A stretch of 64,000 nucleotides of DNA. Source: Azospirillum isscasi. Its GTDB lineage: Bacteria; Pseudomonadota; Alphaproteobacteria; Azospirillales; Azospirillaceae. Below, in pieces: positions 1 through 10,674 of the stretch (positions are counted from its first letter, which is position 1; every line of letters starts with the position of its first letter). The notes under the pieces were generated by a model. The model saw nothing but the letters and a program-made list of their open reading frames with translations, was not told the origin of the DNA and did not search any database. The translations under genes and the position numbers were made by a program. The stretch is from positions 1 through 64,000 of the forward strand of contig NZ_JAUJFI010000005.1 of assembly GCF_030849505.1 (NCBI RefSeq). The letters run 5' to 3'.

Positions 1-77
1 CGACGGCGCCACCGGACGACAAAACGCTTCGGCGTCGCCGCCCTCCCAAACGTCGCCCTCATTTAGCGGATGCACCA

Positions 78-103
78 CTAAAGCGAACCGACGTTCGCTT
101 TAG
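78..103. repeat. Perfect 11-bp inverted repeat
   Basis: Arms at 78-88 and 93-103 are exact reverse complements around a four-base loop, so the transcript of either strand would form a stable hairpin. Neither side is followed by a T-run, so it is not a classical intrinsic terminator. It may mark the end of a gene lying off the left edge. No coding sequence is recognisable in positions 1-110. Confidence 0.6.
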
Positions 104-110
104 GGCTTGA

Positions 111-249
111 GCCCTCTCCCGTCTCGGGAGAGGGAAGGGGCCCACGCAACGTGCGGGAAGGGTGAGAGCGCCGGCAAGGATCCGTTCCATGATCCTCGGA
201 CGACCCTCGCCCGGCCCTTTGAGCCATCCTCTTCCGGGGCGGAAGAGGG
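111..249. repeat. Dispersed GC-rich intergenic repeat, copy 1
   Basis: A roughly 140-bp structured element. It opens with a short CCCTCTCCC/GGGAGAGGG hairpin, followed by AGGGGCCC and GGGAAGGGTGAG, then a middle section ending in CCTCGGACGACCCTC, and closes with a second imperfect CTCTTCC/GGAAGAG hairpin. The same order of blocks recurs at 31264-31406 in the same orientation, with differences mainly in the middle. Both copies lie outside genes. It behaves like a non-coding dispersed repeat; its name and copy number in the genome cannot be told from this window. Confidence 0.7.
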
Positions 250-274
250 AAATGGGAAATTTCAGAAAAGATCT

Positions 275-325
275 CAAGAACACGACATAAAGTATTGATG
301 TAATTCAATATTACCGTGATTCTTG
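275..325. repeat. AT-rich nested palindrome
   Basis: An unusually AT-rich island in this GC-rich sequence. Outer arms CAAGAACACG (275-284) and CGTGATTCTTG (315-325) pair with one bulged base. Inner arms TATTGA (293-298) and TCAATA (305-310) pair perfectly around six bases. Nothing coding is visible. It could be a protein-binding or structured RNA site; no function is assigned. Confidence 0.5.
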
Positions 326-423
326 AATTGTCGCGCAAAATCGTCGCCTCCACTTCCCCGGAAGGGGAGGGGAGTGCGCGCAAGACTCGCCTTGCGCGAA
401 TCCGAGAGGGGAGGGGAGTGCGC

Positions 424-457
424 AAAAACGAAAATGCCCTCCCCGGAAGGGGAGGGC
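424..457 (-). terminator. Intrinsic terminator after lpxC
   Basis: Read on the minus strand, a perfect nine-pair GC stem (arms 449-457 and 436-444, four-base loop) is followed by ATTTTCGTTTTTG. It lies about 30 bases past the lpxC stop and is well placed to end that transcript. Another GC-rich repeat fragment (about 350-415) lies beyond it. Confidence 0.75.
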
Positions 458-486
458 AGGGGTAAGACGGAACCGGGACGCGCGTG

Positions 487-1431
487 TCAGGCGACGGCGA
501 GCCGCTCGGCCTCGTGCCAGATGACGCCCGGCAGCGCCGTGCTCGGCGGGGTTTCGTAGCACCAGGCGCTGGTGTCGGCGAACAGCGCGTGCAGGAGTTG
601 GTTGTTCAGGGCGTGGCCGGAGCGGACGCCGTGGAAGTGGCCGATGAACATCGCGCCGGCCAGATAGAGGTCGCCCACCGCGTCCAGGATCTTGTGGCGC
701 ACGAACTCGTCGTCGAAGCGAAGGCCGCCCTCGTTCATCACCTCGTCGCCGGAGATGACCACCGCGTTGTCCAGCGAACCGCCGCGGGCGAGGCCCATCT
801 TGCGCAGCCCCTCGACCTCGTGCAGGAAGCCGAAGGTGCGGGCAGCGCTGATCTCGTCGCGGAAGGTCTCGGCGTCCAGTTCCATGTCGTGGCTCTGCTG
901 GGCGATGGCCTTGCTGGCGAAGTCGATCTCGAAGCTGAAGCCCGTCGCGTGGTCGGGCGTGAAGGTGGCGCTCTTGTTGCCCTCGGTCACGGTGACCGGC
1001 TTCAGGATGCGGATGGCGCGGCGCGGCGCGTTCTGCGACACGGTGCCGACGCGCTCGATGGCCTCCACGAAGGGGGCGGCGCTGCCGTCCATGATCGGCA
1101 CTTCGATGTTGTCCAGCGCGACCAGGGCGTTGTCCACGCCGCAGCCGGCCAGCGCCGACATCAGATGCTCGACGGTGCCGATGGTGGTGCCGTGGGCGTT
1201 GCCGATGACCGTGCACAGCCTGGTGTCGACCACATGGTCCCAGCGCGCCGGAATCACCGCGGCGGGGCCGCTCAGGTCGGTGCGCCGGAAGACGATGCCG
1301 GTGTTCGGCTCGGCCGGGGAAATCGTCAGGGTGACCGTCGCGCCCGTATGCAGCCCGACGCCGGAGCAACGTACCGGCTTCGCCAGGGTACGCTGCAGCA
1401 TGCCTTCGGTCTTGATGCGATTCTGAGCCAC
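487..1431 (-). CDS. lpxC: UDP-3-O-acyl-N-acetylglucosamine deacetylase
   Basis: Catalyses the committed step of lipid A synthesis, removing the N-acetyl group from UDP-3-O-acyl-GlcNAc in the cytosol with a catalytic zinc. The 314-residue protein has the family's usual length. The expected zinc ligands are visible: His89 in the TVEHLMSAL motif, and His246 and Asp250 in HKILDAVGDL. The general-base region MDGSAAPF (about 114-121) and the late His265 in GHFHG are also present. It lies downstream of ftsZ as in many alphaproteobacteria, but a terminator at 1628-1672 separates the two. lpxC therefore probably has its own promoter in 1432-1627, which I could not define convincingly. Confidence 0.97.
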   Translation of the reverse strand: MAQNRIKTEGMLQRTLAKPVRCSGVGLHTGATVTLTISPAEPNTGIVFRRTDLSGPAAVIPARWDHVVDTRLCTVIGNAHGTTIGTVEHLMSALAGCGVDNALVALDNIEVPIMDGSAAPFVEAIERVGTVSQNAPRRAIRILKPVTVTEGNKSATFTPDHATGFSFEIDFASKAIAQQSHDMELDAETFRDEISAARTFGFLHEVEGLRKMGLARGGSLDNAVVISGDEVMNEGGLRFDDEFVRHKILDAVGDLYLAGAMFIGHFHGVRSGHALNNQLLHALFADTSAWCYETPPSTALPGVIWHEAERLAVA

Positions 1432-1627
1432 GGTGTCTGTCCCGCTTCAATCTTTGTCTTCGGGCGGTCCGTCCGCGACTTGCCGCCTGTCTCCTCTGGG
1501 AGCGGGGCGGGTCAGCGCTTATGACCGCATATGCTAGGTATCATTGGCCCCTGTGGAGGACAAATCACTCTTTGTTACCGTTTGTTGCAGGGCGATAAGG
1601 GGTAGTCCGCAGGCATGGATCGGACAT

Positions 1628-1672
1628 GAAAAGACCGCCCCCGGTGCGTTCTTGCGAAGCTCCGGAGGCGGT
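1628..1672 (-). terminator. Intrinsic terminator closing the dcw cluster after ftsZ
   Basis: On the minus strand an 11-base arm (1662-1672) pairs with 1634-1644 with one mismatch, around a 17-base loop, and is followed by TCTTTTC. It lies about 110 bases beyond the ftsZ stop and should separate the dcw operon from lpxC. In the rest of the 1432-1780 gap I see no gene and only weak promoter-like sequence. Confidence 0.65.
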
Positions 1673-1780
1673 TGAAGTCAAACAGGTTGTGGATGCCCGC
1701 CGATGCCGCTTCGAAAGAGGCGGCGGCGACCGGCGGGTTGCTGTTGCCCTCAGATCAATTGGGCCAGCCTCTTTGACGCG

Positions 1781-3550
1781 TCAGTTGGCCTGACGGCGCA
1801 GGAAGGCGGGAATGTCCAGCGCCTCCTCGTCGATCTTCTGGGTGGTGCCGTCGACGCCCAGAGCCTGCGGGCGCGGGGCCTGCATCGGCTGCTGCGGGGC
1901 GGCCATCGGCTGCTGCATCACCGGCTGCTGGTGCTGCGGCTGATGATGCTGGGGCTGATGGTGGTGCTGCGGCTGCGGCTGGGGGACCGGCTGCGGGGCC
2001 GGTTCGGCCTTGCGGCCGGCCAGACCGGTGACCAGGCCGAACAGGAAGTTCGGCTTGCGGGCCGGAGGCTCCGCGTGGGCGGCGGCGGCGAGCTGGCTCG
2101 ACATCGGCGGAGCGTTCATCGGCTGGCGCGGGCCGGGGTCGGCGGCCTTCGGGGCGATGAAGTGGCCGTCGCGGCGCTCGCTGTGCAGCGGACCGGTGGC
2201 GACGTTGCGGACCGGGGCGGTTTCCACCGGCTGCATGGCGTCGTGGGTCATCGGCGCATGCTGCGGCATATGCTGCGGCGCATGCTGGACCATCGGCTCG
2301 ACCGGCTGCTGATGAACCGGCTGATGGACCGGAACATGCTGCTGCACCTCGACCGGCTGGGCCTGCGGCGGCTGCGGGACGCCCATCTGGTGCGTGCCCA
2401 TCGGGCGCTGGGCCAGGCCGGCGCCGGGAATGGCCGGGGCGACCGGAGCGGCGGAAGCGATCGGCGCCGGGGCGGCCTGGGTCAGGCCGGCCGGACCGGC
2501 GGGCTTCTTGGCGCCATTGCCGCCGTTGCGGTCGGAGACCAGCGACAGGTTGACCGGGTGCAGGGTGCGCGGGTTGGCCATCGCCGCGGCGTCGATGCCG
2601 GTGGCGACCACGGACACGCGCATCACGCCGTCCAGCGAGCTGTCGAAGGTGGAGCCGAAGATGATGTTGGCGTCCGGATCGACCTCGTCACGGACGCGGT
2701 TCGCCGCCTCGTCCACCTCGAACAGGGTCATGTCGTAGCCGCCGGTGATGTTGATGAGGACGCCGCGCGCCCCCTTCATCGACACGTCGTCGAGCAGCGG
2801 GTTGGAGATGGCGGCCTCCGCGGCCTCGATGGCGCGGCGCTCGCCGCCGGCCTCGCCGGTGCCCATCATGGCCTTGCCCATCTCGGTCATCACCGAGCGG
2901 ATGTCGGCGAAGTCGAGGTTGATCAGGCCGGGCATCACCATCAGGTCGGTCACGCCGCGCACGCCGGAATGCAGAACGTCGTCGGCCATCTTGAAGGCGT
3001 CCGCGAAGGTCGTCTTCTCGTTGGCGATGCGGAACAGGTTCTGGTTCGGGATGATGATCAGCGTGTCGACATACTGCTGCAACTCGGCGATGCCCGATTC
3101 GGCCAGCCGCATGCGGTGCGCGCCCTCGAAATGGAAGGGCTTGGTCACCACGCCGACGGTCAGCAGACCGCGTTCGCGGGCGGCGCGGGCGATGACCGGG
3201 GCGGCGCCGGTGCCGGTGCCGCCGCCCATGCCGGCGGTGATGAACACCATGTTGGCGCCTTCGAGGTGACCGATGATCTCCTCGAGCTGCTCCTCGGCGG
3301 AGGCCCGGCCGACGTCCGGCTTGGAGCCGGCGCCCAGGCCGCGGGTCATGGTGGTGCCGAGCTGGACGCGCTTCTCGCAGAGCGAGCCCTTCAGGGCCTG
3401 CGCGTCGGTGTTGCCGACCACGAAGTCCACGCCTTCGAGGTTGGACTTGATCATGTTGTTCACGGCGTTGCCGCCGGCGCCGCCGACACCGAAGACGGTG
3501 ATGCGGGGCTTCAGTTCGGGTTCGATGCTGGGGATGGTCACGTTGATCAT
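1781..3550 (-). CDS. ftsZ: Cell division protein FtsZ
   Basis: Tubulin-like GTPase that forms the Z ring. The tubulin signature GGGTGTG is at residues 109-115, and the N-terminal [11 protein letters not shown] nucleotide-binding loop is at 21-31. The globular core ends near residue 325. A long linker of about 240 residues follows, first Ala/Pro rich and then with dense His/Gln/Pro stretches around 390-425 and 515-560. The protein ends in the conserved C-terminal peptide DIPAFLRRQ that binds FtsA and other partners. At 589 residues it is long even for alphaproteobacteria, the excess being linker. A GGAGG lies seven bases before the ATG. The 126-bp gap to ftsA leaves room for an additional promoter. 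Confidence 0.98.
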   Translation of the reverse strand: MINVTIPSIEPELKPRITVFGVGGAGGNAVNNMIKSNLEGVDFVVGNTDAQALKGSLCEKRVQLGTTMTRGLGAGSKPDVGRASAEEQLEEIIGHLEGANMVFITAGMGGGTGTGAAPVIARAARERGLLTVGVVTKPFHFEGAHRMRLAESGIAELQQYVDTLIIIPNQNLFRIANEKTTFADAFKMADDVLHSGVRGVTDLMVMPGLINLDFADIRSVMTEMGKAMMGTGEAGGERRAIEAAEAAISNPLLDDVSMKGARGVLINITGGYDMTLFEVDEAANRVRDEVDPDANIIFGSTFDSSLDGVMRVSVVATGIDAAAMANPRTLHPVNLSLVSDRNGGNGAKKPAGPAGLTQAAPAPIASAAPVAPAIPGAGLAQRPMGTHQMGVPQPPQAQPVEVQQHVPVHQPVHQQPVEPMVQHAPQHMPQHAPMTHDAMQPVETAPVRNVATGPLHSERRDGHFIAPKAADPGPRQPMNAPPMSSQLAAAAHAEPPARKPNFLFGLVTGLAGRKAEPAPQPVPQPQPQHHHQPQHHQPQHQQPVMQQPMAAPQQPMQAPRPQALGVDGTTQKIDEEALDIPAFLRRQAN

Positions 3551-3676
3551 TCTATGGCCTCCACAACCTTTTCATTTGGTTCGATGTTTTGCGTCGCGGG
3601 TTTTCCCCGGTTGGGTCCGGGTGGTGTTTTTAGGCAGGAATGCCGTGGTGCGGCGGGAGCCTTTTTTAGGTTGCCG

Positions 3677-4939
3677 TCAAAGGTTCTCCCGCAGCCACAG
3701 GCCGACGCGCCCGAAGAACCCCGAGCCGGAGCCAGCCTCATGGCCCGCCACGGGAAGTTCCGCCGGATTGCGCACGGCGTGCAGAAGAAGGCCCGCGGCG
3801 GTCGAATAGGACGGACCGCCTTGCGCCTCGTTCAGGCCGGTGATCCGCGTCGGTCGCCCGATGCGGACCTGTTTGTCCAGGATCAGCTGCGCCAGCTCGC
3901 GCATGCCCGGCAACTGGCTGGCGCCGCCGGTCAGGACGACGCGCCGCCCGACCAGCTTCGCATAGCCGGAATGCTCCAGCCGCGAGCGGACATGCTCGAA
4001 GATTTCCTCCAACCGGGGCTGGATGATGCGCACCAGATAGGATTTCGGCAGGTTGTTGGCGCCGAGGCGCTCCTCCTCGCCGACCTGGGGGACGTCGATC
4101 ATCTCGCGCTCGTCGGCGGGGCTGGTGATGGCGCTGCCGTGCAGCGTCTTCATGCGCTCCGCATGGACGACCGGCGTGGTCAGCCCGCGCGCGATGTCGT
4201 TGGTGACGTGGTTGCCGCCCAGCCGGATGCAGTCCGACCAGACCAGCGTGCCTTCCGAGAAGACGGAGATCGTCGTGGTGCCGCCGCCCAGGTCGATGCA
4301 GGCCGACCCCATCGCCATCTCGTCGTCGACCAGACAGGCGAGGCCGGAGGCGTAGGGGCTGGCCACCAGACCTTCGATGTCCAGGTGGCAGCGGGCGATG
4401 CAGGTCTGAAGGTTGCGCACGGCCCCCGCGGGCGAGGTTATGACGTGGGCCTGGACGCCCAGCCGCTCGCCGTACATGCCCTTGGGGTCGCGGATGCCGC
4501 GGCTGCCGTCCAACGAAAAGCCCACGGGAATCGCGTGGACCAGCGCCTGGTCCGGGCCGATCTGCAGGCTGCGGGCGTGGGCCAGCGCGCGGCGCACATC
4601 GCCGTCCGTCACCTCCTGGCCGGAGACGGCGACCTCGGCGTTGAAGCCGTGGGAGATCGGGCAGGACACGTTGACGATCACGTCGCGGATCGTCTCGTTG
4701 GCCATCTGCTCCGCCGCGTGGACGGCGGCGCCGATGGAGGTTTCCGCCGCCTCCATGTCGATGATGGCGCCGGCGCGCACGCCCGTGGCGATCTGGTGGC
4801 CGATCCCCAGGATGCGCACCGCACCCGCATCCTCGACGCGGGCGATGAAGCAGCACACCTTGGTGGAGCCGACATCCAGCGCGGCGACGATCCCGCCGCG
4901 TGTGGCCCGTTTTGGCTTTTTCGCCCCGTTGAAGCCCAT
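3677..4939 (-). CDS. ftsA: Cell division protein FtsA
   Basis: Actin-fold ATPase that tethers FtsZ to the membrane and recruits later divisome proteins. The phosphate-1 motif LDVGSTKV (residues 21-28) and phosphate-2 region IDLGGGTTT are visible, and the protein ends in an amphipathic segment, FFGRVGLWLRENL, typical of the membrane-targeting helix. I chose the ATG at 4939 (420 residues); a TTG three codons upstream is the alternative. It lies between ftsQ and ftsZ in the usual order, 70 bases after ftsQ. Confidence 0.96.
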   Translation of the reverse strand: MGFNGAKKPKRATRGGIVAALDVGSTKVCCFIARVEDAGAVRILGIGHQIATGVRAGAIIDMEAAETSIGAAVHAAEQMANETIRDVIVNVSCPISHGFNAEVAVSGQEVTDGDVRRALAHARSLQIGPDQALVHAIPVGFSLDGSRGIRDPKGMYGERLGVQAHVITSPAGAVRNLQTCIARCHLDIEGLVASPYASGLACLVDDEMAMGSACIDLGGGTTTISVFSEGTLVWSDCIRLGGNHVTNDIARGLTTPVVHAERMKTLHGSAITSPADEREMIDVPQVGEEERLGANNLPKSYLVRIIQPRLEEIFEHVRSRLEHSGYAKLVGRRVVLTGGASQLPGMRELAQLILDKQVRIGRPTRITGLNEAQGGPSYSTAAGLLLHAVRNPAELPVAGHEAGSGSGFFGRVGLWLRENL

Positions 4940-5009
4940 GTTCAGCAAACCCTATGGCCTCGATGCGTCCGGTCGTTCGTGGTTCGGGAAGGGGGTCGGC
5001 GGAGGGTCG

Positions 5010-5972
5010 TCACGTCTTCTTGCCCGGCTTCTTCCTGTTCTCCTCCTCCGTCCAGGGCAGGACGGCGGTGGCGGAGGTCTGCAGCACGGCGCGGTCGTTC
5101 TGGCGCAGGTCGACGGCCACGATGTCGCGGTCGAGGACCTGGCCCGTCGCGTCCATCTCCGCCAACTGGCGCAGCGCGGCCTGCATGCGGGCTTCCGGCA
5201 GTTTCACCACGACACCGTTCTTCAGCTTCAGATCCCAGCGGCGGTCGCCGACCCAGGTGGCGGCGCTCACCTTTTCGCGCAGCGCCGGGACGTTGTCGAG
5301 GGCCGCGAGCAGCTTCGGCACCTGCATCGGCGCGTTGGCGCCGACGACCTGCGGCAGCGTCTCGATCCGGCGGTTGCCGCGGCGCGCCAACTCGGCCGCG
5401 TCGGCCAGGGGGCGGCCCTCGCGGTCGATGACGGTGAACTTGCGGTCGTGCTGCCAGATCGCCATCGGCTCCCGTTCCGTCAGGCGGACGAACAGGGTGT
5501 CGGGCAGGTGGCGCTCGATGGAGGCCGACGCCACCCAGGGCAGGCTTTCCAGCTTCTCCCGCGCGTCGGCCAGGGTGACGGCCAGGATCGGGTCGCCGCG
5601 CTGCACGCCGATCACGCGCAGGATGGACGCGGGGTCGGTCTCGGTCCGGCCTTCGACCAGCACGTCGGCGATGGCGAATCCGGCGGACGCGCTGGTCCGG
5701 ATCAGGCTTTCCTGAAGCGCCGCGGTCGTCTCGGCGAAGGTGCCGCGCTGCCACGCCGACACGGCCATGCCGGCGACCACCAGGACCGGGGTCAGCAGGA
5801 TCGCCGCCTTGACCGCCGGGCGGGTCCAGCGCGGCCAGGCGCGGCGGCGGTTGCCTTTCTGGGCCGATTTCGCCATGGCGCGCGGCGGAACGGGCATGTC
5901 GTCGCGGCCCCGGTTCGCAGAACCCCCGAAGCCGGCACGGAACTGCGGATCGATGCTCAGTCGAGTTGACAT
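5010..5972 (-). CDS. ftsQ: Cell division protein FtsQ
   Basis: Bitopic inner-membrane protein linking early and late divisome parts through FtsB/FtsL. A basic cytoplasmic N-terminus of about 50 residues precedes one membrane segment (about 55-72). A POTRA domain follows (about 90-165; it includes the VEGRTETDPASI and LPWVASASIERHLPDTL stretches), then the FtsQ beta domain. I prefer the ATG at 5972 (320 residues) because GGTGGAG lies eight bases upstream; an ATG seven codons earlier is also open. Its start overlaps the end of ddl, so translation is probably coupled. Confidence 0.95.
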   Translation of the reverse strand: MSTRLSIDPQFRAGFGGSANRGRDDMPVPPRAMAKSAQKGNRRRAWPRWTRPAVKAAILLTPVLVVAGMAVSAWQRGTFAETTAALQESLIRTSASAGFAIADVLVEGRTETDPASILRVIGVQRGDPILAVTLADAREKLESLPWVASASIERHLPDTLFVRLTEREPMAIWQHDRKFTVIDREGRPLADAAELARRGNRRIETLPQVVGANAPMQVPKLLAALDNVPALREKVSAATWVGDRRWDLKLKNGVVVKLPEARMQAALRQLAEMDATGQVLDRDIVAVDLRQNDRAVLQTSATAVLPWTEEENRKKPGKKT

Positions 5973-6907
5973 GCGGCGTTCTCCACCATCCAAGCGACAA
6001 GAGCCCCGTAGGAGAGCCCCACGGACACGGCCTGTTCAGGCACCAGCGACAGCGGGGTCATCCCGGGCTGGTTGTTGATTTCCAGAAAATACAGTCCCTC
6101 GGTACCACTTTTACTATCATCCCAGCGGAAGTCGCTGCGCGAAACGCCGCGGCACCCCAATGTTCGGTGCGCCAGTACGGCCAATCTCTTGGCTTCCTCC
6201 GCGATGTCCTCGGGAATCTGCGCGGGCACAGTATGGACGGCGTGGCCGGCGCTGTATTTAGCCGTGTAGTCATACACCTGTGCTTCGAACCGGATCTCCG
6301 TTACGGTCAGGGCACGGATATCACCGTCCAATCCGCCCATGACCCCCACGGTCAACTCGCGGCCCGGGATGAACTCCTCGACCAGGGCGCGCTCGCCGAA
6401 GGTCCAGGCGTCGCCGACCGGGCTGTTCTGTCCCTCGCGCACCAGGGTGACGCCGACGGTCGAGCCTTCGTCCACCGGCTTGACGATGTAGGGGGCGGGC
6501 ATCGGGTGCGCGCCGCCGGTCAGTTCGCCCTTGGTGAGGACGAGGCCCTTGGGCGAGCGCACCCCGACCGGGGCGAGCAGCGCCTTGGTCATCGCCTTGT
6601 CCATGGCGACCGCGGCGGCCCGCACGCCGGAATGGGTGTAGGGGATGCCGAGGAATTCCAGCACGCCCTGGATGGTCCCGTCCTCGCCGCCGCGCCCGTG
6701 CAGGGCGTTGAACACCACGTCCGGGCGCGGGTCGGTCAGCGCCTTGAGCAGCCCGTCCAGGTCGCGCTGCACGTCCACCGCGGTGACGTGGTAGCCTTCC
6801 TCCTCCAGCGCCCTGGCGACGCCGGCGCCGCTGACCAGCGACACCTCGCGCTCCGCCGACCAGCCGCCCATCAGGACGGCGACGTGCTTCTTGTGGGGGG
6901 TGGTCAT
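5957..6907 (-). CDS. ddl: D-alanine--D-alanine ligase
   Basis: ATP-grasp ligase that joins two D-Ala residues for the peptidoglycan pentapeptide. The N-terminal [13 protein letters not shown] (residues 10-22), the MDKAMTK motif opening the ATP-binding domain, the loop containing DEGSTVGV, and the metal-binding EINNQPGMT near the C-terminus are all visible. It is 316 residues, the normal Ddl length. Its ATG overlaps the murB stop (ATGA), and its end overlaps the ftsQ start by 16 bases, so the three are translationally linked. Confidence 0.97.
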   Translation of the reverse strand: MTTPHKKHVAVLMGGWSAEREVSLVSGAGVARALEEEGYHVTAVDVQRDLDGLLKALTDPRPDVVFNALHGRGGEDGTIQGVLEFLGIPYTHSGVRAAAVAMDKAMTKALLAPVGVRSPKGLVLTKGELTGGAHPMPAPYIVKPVDEGSTVGVTLVREGQNSPVGDAWTFGERALVEEFIPGRELTVGVMGGLDGDIRALTVTEIRFEAQVYDYTAKYSAGHAVHTVPAQIPEDIAEEAKRLAVLAHRTLGCRGVSRSDFRWDDSKSGTEGLYFLEINNQPGMTPLSLVPEQAVSVGLSYGALVAWMVENAACQLD

Positions 6908-7830
6908 GCGGACGCTCCTTCGCGGGCCACGCCGACCCGCTTGATTTCCCAGTCCAGCGTGACGCCGGAGGTCTCGAACACGCGGCGCCGGACCTCTTCG
7001 CCCAGCGCCTCCAGGTCGGCGGCGGTGGCCGCGCCCTGGTTGATGAGGAAGTTGCAGTGCTTCTCCGACACCTGCGCGCCGCCCAGCGTCAGGCCGCGGC
7101 AGCCGGCCCGGTCGATCAGCTCCCACGCCTTGTGGCCCGGCGGGTTCTTGAAGGTGGAGCCGCCGGTGCGGGAGCGGACCGGCTGGGTGTCGGCGCGCTT
7201 GCCGGAAATCTCCGCCATGCGCTGCGTGATCTCCGCCGGGTCGCCGGGCGCGCCGCGCAGGGTCGCCGCCGTGAAGATGACGTCCTCCGGCACCCCGGCG
7301 TGACGGTAGGTGAAGCCCATGCCGGCGTTGTCGTAGGACACGCGCCCGCCGCGGCGGGTCACGCCTTGGGCCGAGACCAGAACGTCCTTGATCTCGTGCC
7401 CATAGGCGCCGCCGTTCATGCGCAGCGCGCCGCCGATGGTGCCGGGGATGCCGGACAGGAACTCCAGCCCGGCGATGCCGGCGTCGCGCGCCACGCCGGC
7501 GACGTTCAGGTCCAGCGCCGCGGCCCCGGCCTCCAGCGTCGTCCCGTCCGCCGCGATGCCGGCGAAGCCGCGGCCCAGCCGGATGACCACGCCGGGGATG
7601 CCGCCGTCGCGGATCAGCAGGTTGGACGCCACACCCAGCACCGTCACCGGCACGTCGTCCGGCAGCGCGGCCAGGAAGCCCGCCAGATCCTCGGCGTCCT
7701 CCGGGCGGAACATCACCTCCGCCGGACCGCCGACGCGGAACCACGTCACGTTGGCCAGCGGCGCCGCGGCGGTCAGCCGTCCGCGGCAGGCGGGCATCCG
7801 GTCGATGAGGGTGGAGGAGAGGGCTGTCAT
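6904..7830 (-). CDS. murB: UDP-N-acetylenolpyruvoylglucosamine reductase
   Basis: FAD-dependent reductase converting UDP-GlcNAc-enolpyruvate to UDP-MurNAc. The [13 protein letters not shown] motif near residue 30, the FAD-binding [18 protein letters not shown] segment and the catalytic-serine motif GGSTFKNP identify a type I MurB. The length is 308 residues from the ATG at 7830. It begins 11 bases after the murC stop and ends in an ATGA overlap with ddl. Confidence 0.97.
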   Translation of the reverse strand: MTALSSTLIDRMPACRGRLTAAAPLANVTWFRVGGPAEVMFRPEDAEDLAGFLAALPDDVPVTVLGVASNLLIRDGGIPGVVIRLGRGFAGIAADGTTLEAGAAALDLNVAGVARDAGIAGLEFLSGIPGTIGGALRMNGGAYGHEIKDVLVSAQGVTRRGGRVSYDNAGMGFTYRHAGVPEDVIFTAATLRGAPGDPAEITQRMAEISGKRADTQPVRSRTGGSTFKNPPGHKAWELIDRAGCRGLTLGGAQVSEKHCNFLINQGAATAADLEALGEEVRRRVFETSGVTLDWEIKRVGVAREGASA

Positions 7831-7841
7831 CGGAAGACCCG

Positions 7842-9257
<1,416 letters not shown>

Positions 9258-9264
9258 GTCTGGA

Positions 9265-9516
9265 TTACTTTCCGCGGCGGAGCATCAGGCTGAGGGTGGC
9301 GTCCACGGCCATGTCGGACAGGCCGTAGGGAAGGGGCTGGGCGCCGGTGGCGACGTGCAGACGGTCGCGCAGGAAGCCGGCGCCGGCGCGCGGCAGCAGC
9401 GGGCAGGCGGGCCGGTTGCTCCAGGCGCCTTCGGTCCGCGTCATGTCCGCCGGCCAGTCGCAGAGGGGCCGGGACGAGCGGGGGCGTGCGAAGGGGCTGC
9501 GCGTGGCCTTGTTCAT
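9265..9516 (-). CDS. Small unrecognised protein inside the dcw cluster
   Basis: An 83-residue open frame whose ATG overlaps the murG stop (ATGA) and whose TAA lies seven bases before murC. The spacing matches that of the flanking real genes, which supports translation. The protein is basic and Arg/Pro rich (start [14 protein letters not shown]), with no clear membrane segment or signal peptide. It contains a [21 protein letters not shown] stretch (about 45-65) that looks folded, and two cysteines. I do not recognise the family. It could be a lineage-specific partner of MurG or MurC, or a coupling spacer that is translated but not functional. Confidence 0.6.
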   Translation of the reverse strand: MNKATRSPFARPRSSRPLCDWPADMTRTEGAWSNRPACPLLPRAGAGFLRDRLHVATGAQPLPYGLSDMAVDATLSLMLRRGK

Positions 9517-10667
9517 TCCGCGGCTTCCTTGGTTCGGGCGTGGTTCGGGTTGGTGGGGTTCGGGCTGGCGATCATGTCCAGCACGGCGTCGGCCAGCCGG
9601 CGCGCGGCGTCGGCCATGCCCCAGCCGTGGGCGGCCCGCGCGGCGGCGGACAGGGCGTCCGGCGATTCCAGAAGCTCCGTCAGGCGGGCGGCGAGCGCGG
9701 CGGCGGTGAAGTCCGTCTGCGGCATCAGCCACGCAGCCCCGGCGGCGGCGAGTTGCCGCGCGTTGGCCGTCTGGTGGTCGTCCATGGCGTGGGGGTAGGG
9801 CACCAGGATGGCCGGGCGCCCGATGCAGGTCAGCTCCGCGATGGTCGAGGCGCCGGCCCGCGTGACGGCGAGGTGGCAGGAGGCCAGCCGGTCCGGCACG
9901 TCGCGGAAGAAGCTCTCCAGCTCCAGCCCGCCCAGGCCCATCGGGGCGTAGGCGGCGCGAGCGGCCTCCAGATCCTCGGGCCGGCATTGCTGCGCCAGAT
10001 GGATGCGGGCGCGCAGGTCCGCGGGCAGGCGGCCCAGCGCCTCCGGGATCACCTCGGAGAAGACGCGGGCGCCCTGGCTGCCGCCCATCACCAGGATGCG
10101 GACGGGGCCGCCGGGGGCGGGAACGGCGTAGGCCGCGTCGCGCCGGTCGGCGACGGCGGGGCGGACCGGGTTGCCGGTGCGGACCAGGCGGGAGCGGTGC
10201 TCCTCCTTCACCGCGGCGACCTCGGGGAAGGCCACGGCGATGCGGCGGGCGGCGGCGGCGAGCATCCGGTTGGCGCGGCCCAGCACGGCGTTCTGCTCGT
10301 GCAGCATCACCGGCACGCGGGCCTGCGCCGCGGCGTAGACGGTCGGCACGGAGGGGTAGCCGCCGAAGCCGACGACCGCCGCCGGCTTCAGGTGGCGCAT
10401 CAGCGCGTTGGCGCCCAGCAGGCCGAGGCCCATCTGCCACGCCGCGTTGATCTTGGCCAGCAGGTTGCCGCCGGGGGCGGCGGAGCGGATGCGGTGGACC
10501 GGCACCTCCGGCAGGCTGTCGCCGAAGGCCTGGCCGCGCTTGTCGGTGACCAGGGCCACGGCCTCGCCGCGGGCCAGCAGTTCCCGCGCCAGCGCTTCCG
10601 CCGGAAAGAAGTGCCCGCCGGTGCCGCCGGCGGCGAGGACGATCGGTCGCTGTGTGGTGTCGGCCAT
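9513..10667 (-). CDS. murG: Lipid II-forming GlcNAc transferase MurG
   Basis: GT28 glycosyltransferase that adds GlcNAc to lipid I at the cytoplasmic face of the inner membrane. The glycine-rich GGTGGHFFPA loop is at residues 14-23, and the donor-binding TRAGASTIAEL and PYPHAMDDHQ motifs lie in the C-terminal domain. It is 384 residues long. It follows ftsW by seven bases and overlaps the next small gene at its stop. Confidence 0.98.
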   Translation of the reverse strand: MADTTQRPIVLAAGGTGGHFFPAEALARELLARGEAVALVTDKRGQAFGDSLPEVPVHRIRSAAPGGNLLAKINAAWQMGLGLLGANALMRHLKPAAVVGFGGYPSVPTVYAAAQARVPVMLHEQNAVLGRANRMLAAAARRIAVAFPEVAAVKEEHRSRLVRTGNPVRPAVADRRDAAYAVPAPGGPVRILVMGGSQGARVFSEVIPEALGRLPADLRARIHLAQQCRPEDLEAARAAYAPMGLGGLELESFFRDVPDRLASCHLAVTRAGASTIAELTCIGRPAILVPYPHAMDDHQTANARQLAAAGAAWLMPQTDFTAAALAARLTELLESPDALSAAARAAHGWGMADAARRLADAVLDMIASPNPTNPNHARTKEAAE

Positions 10668-10674
10668 GGTCAGG

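Noticed and set aside
1432-1627. A defined lpxC promoter (TTGTCC with TACCTA 17 bases later)
   Set aside because: The -10 match is poor and no second feature supports it, so I did not list it as a promoter.
1703-5431. A 1242-codon plus-strand open frame
   Set aside because: It is the complement of ftsZ and ftsA; its length comes from high GC content with few stops on the opposite strand, and the composition (Arg, Gly, Ala, His rich) is of an antisense shadow.
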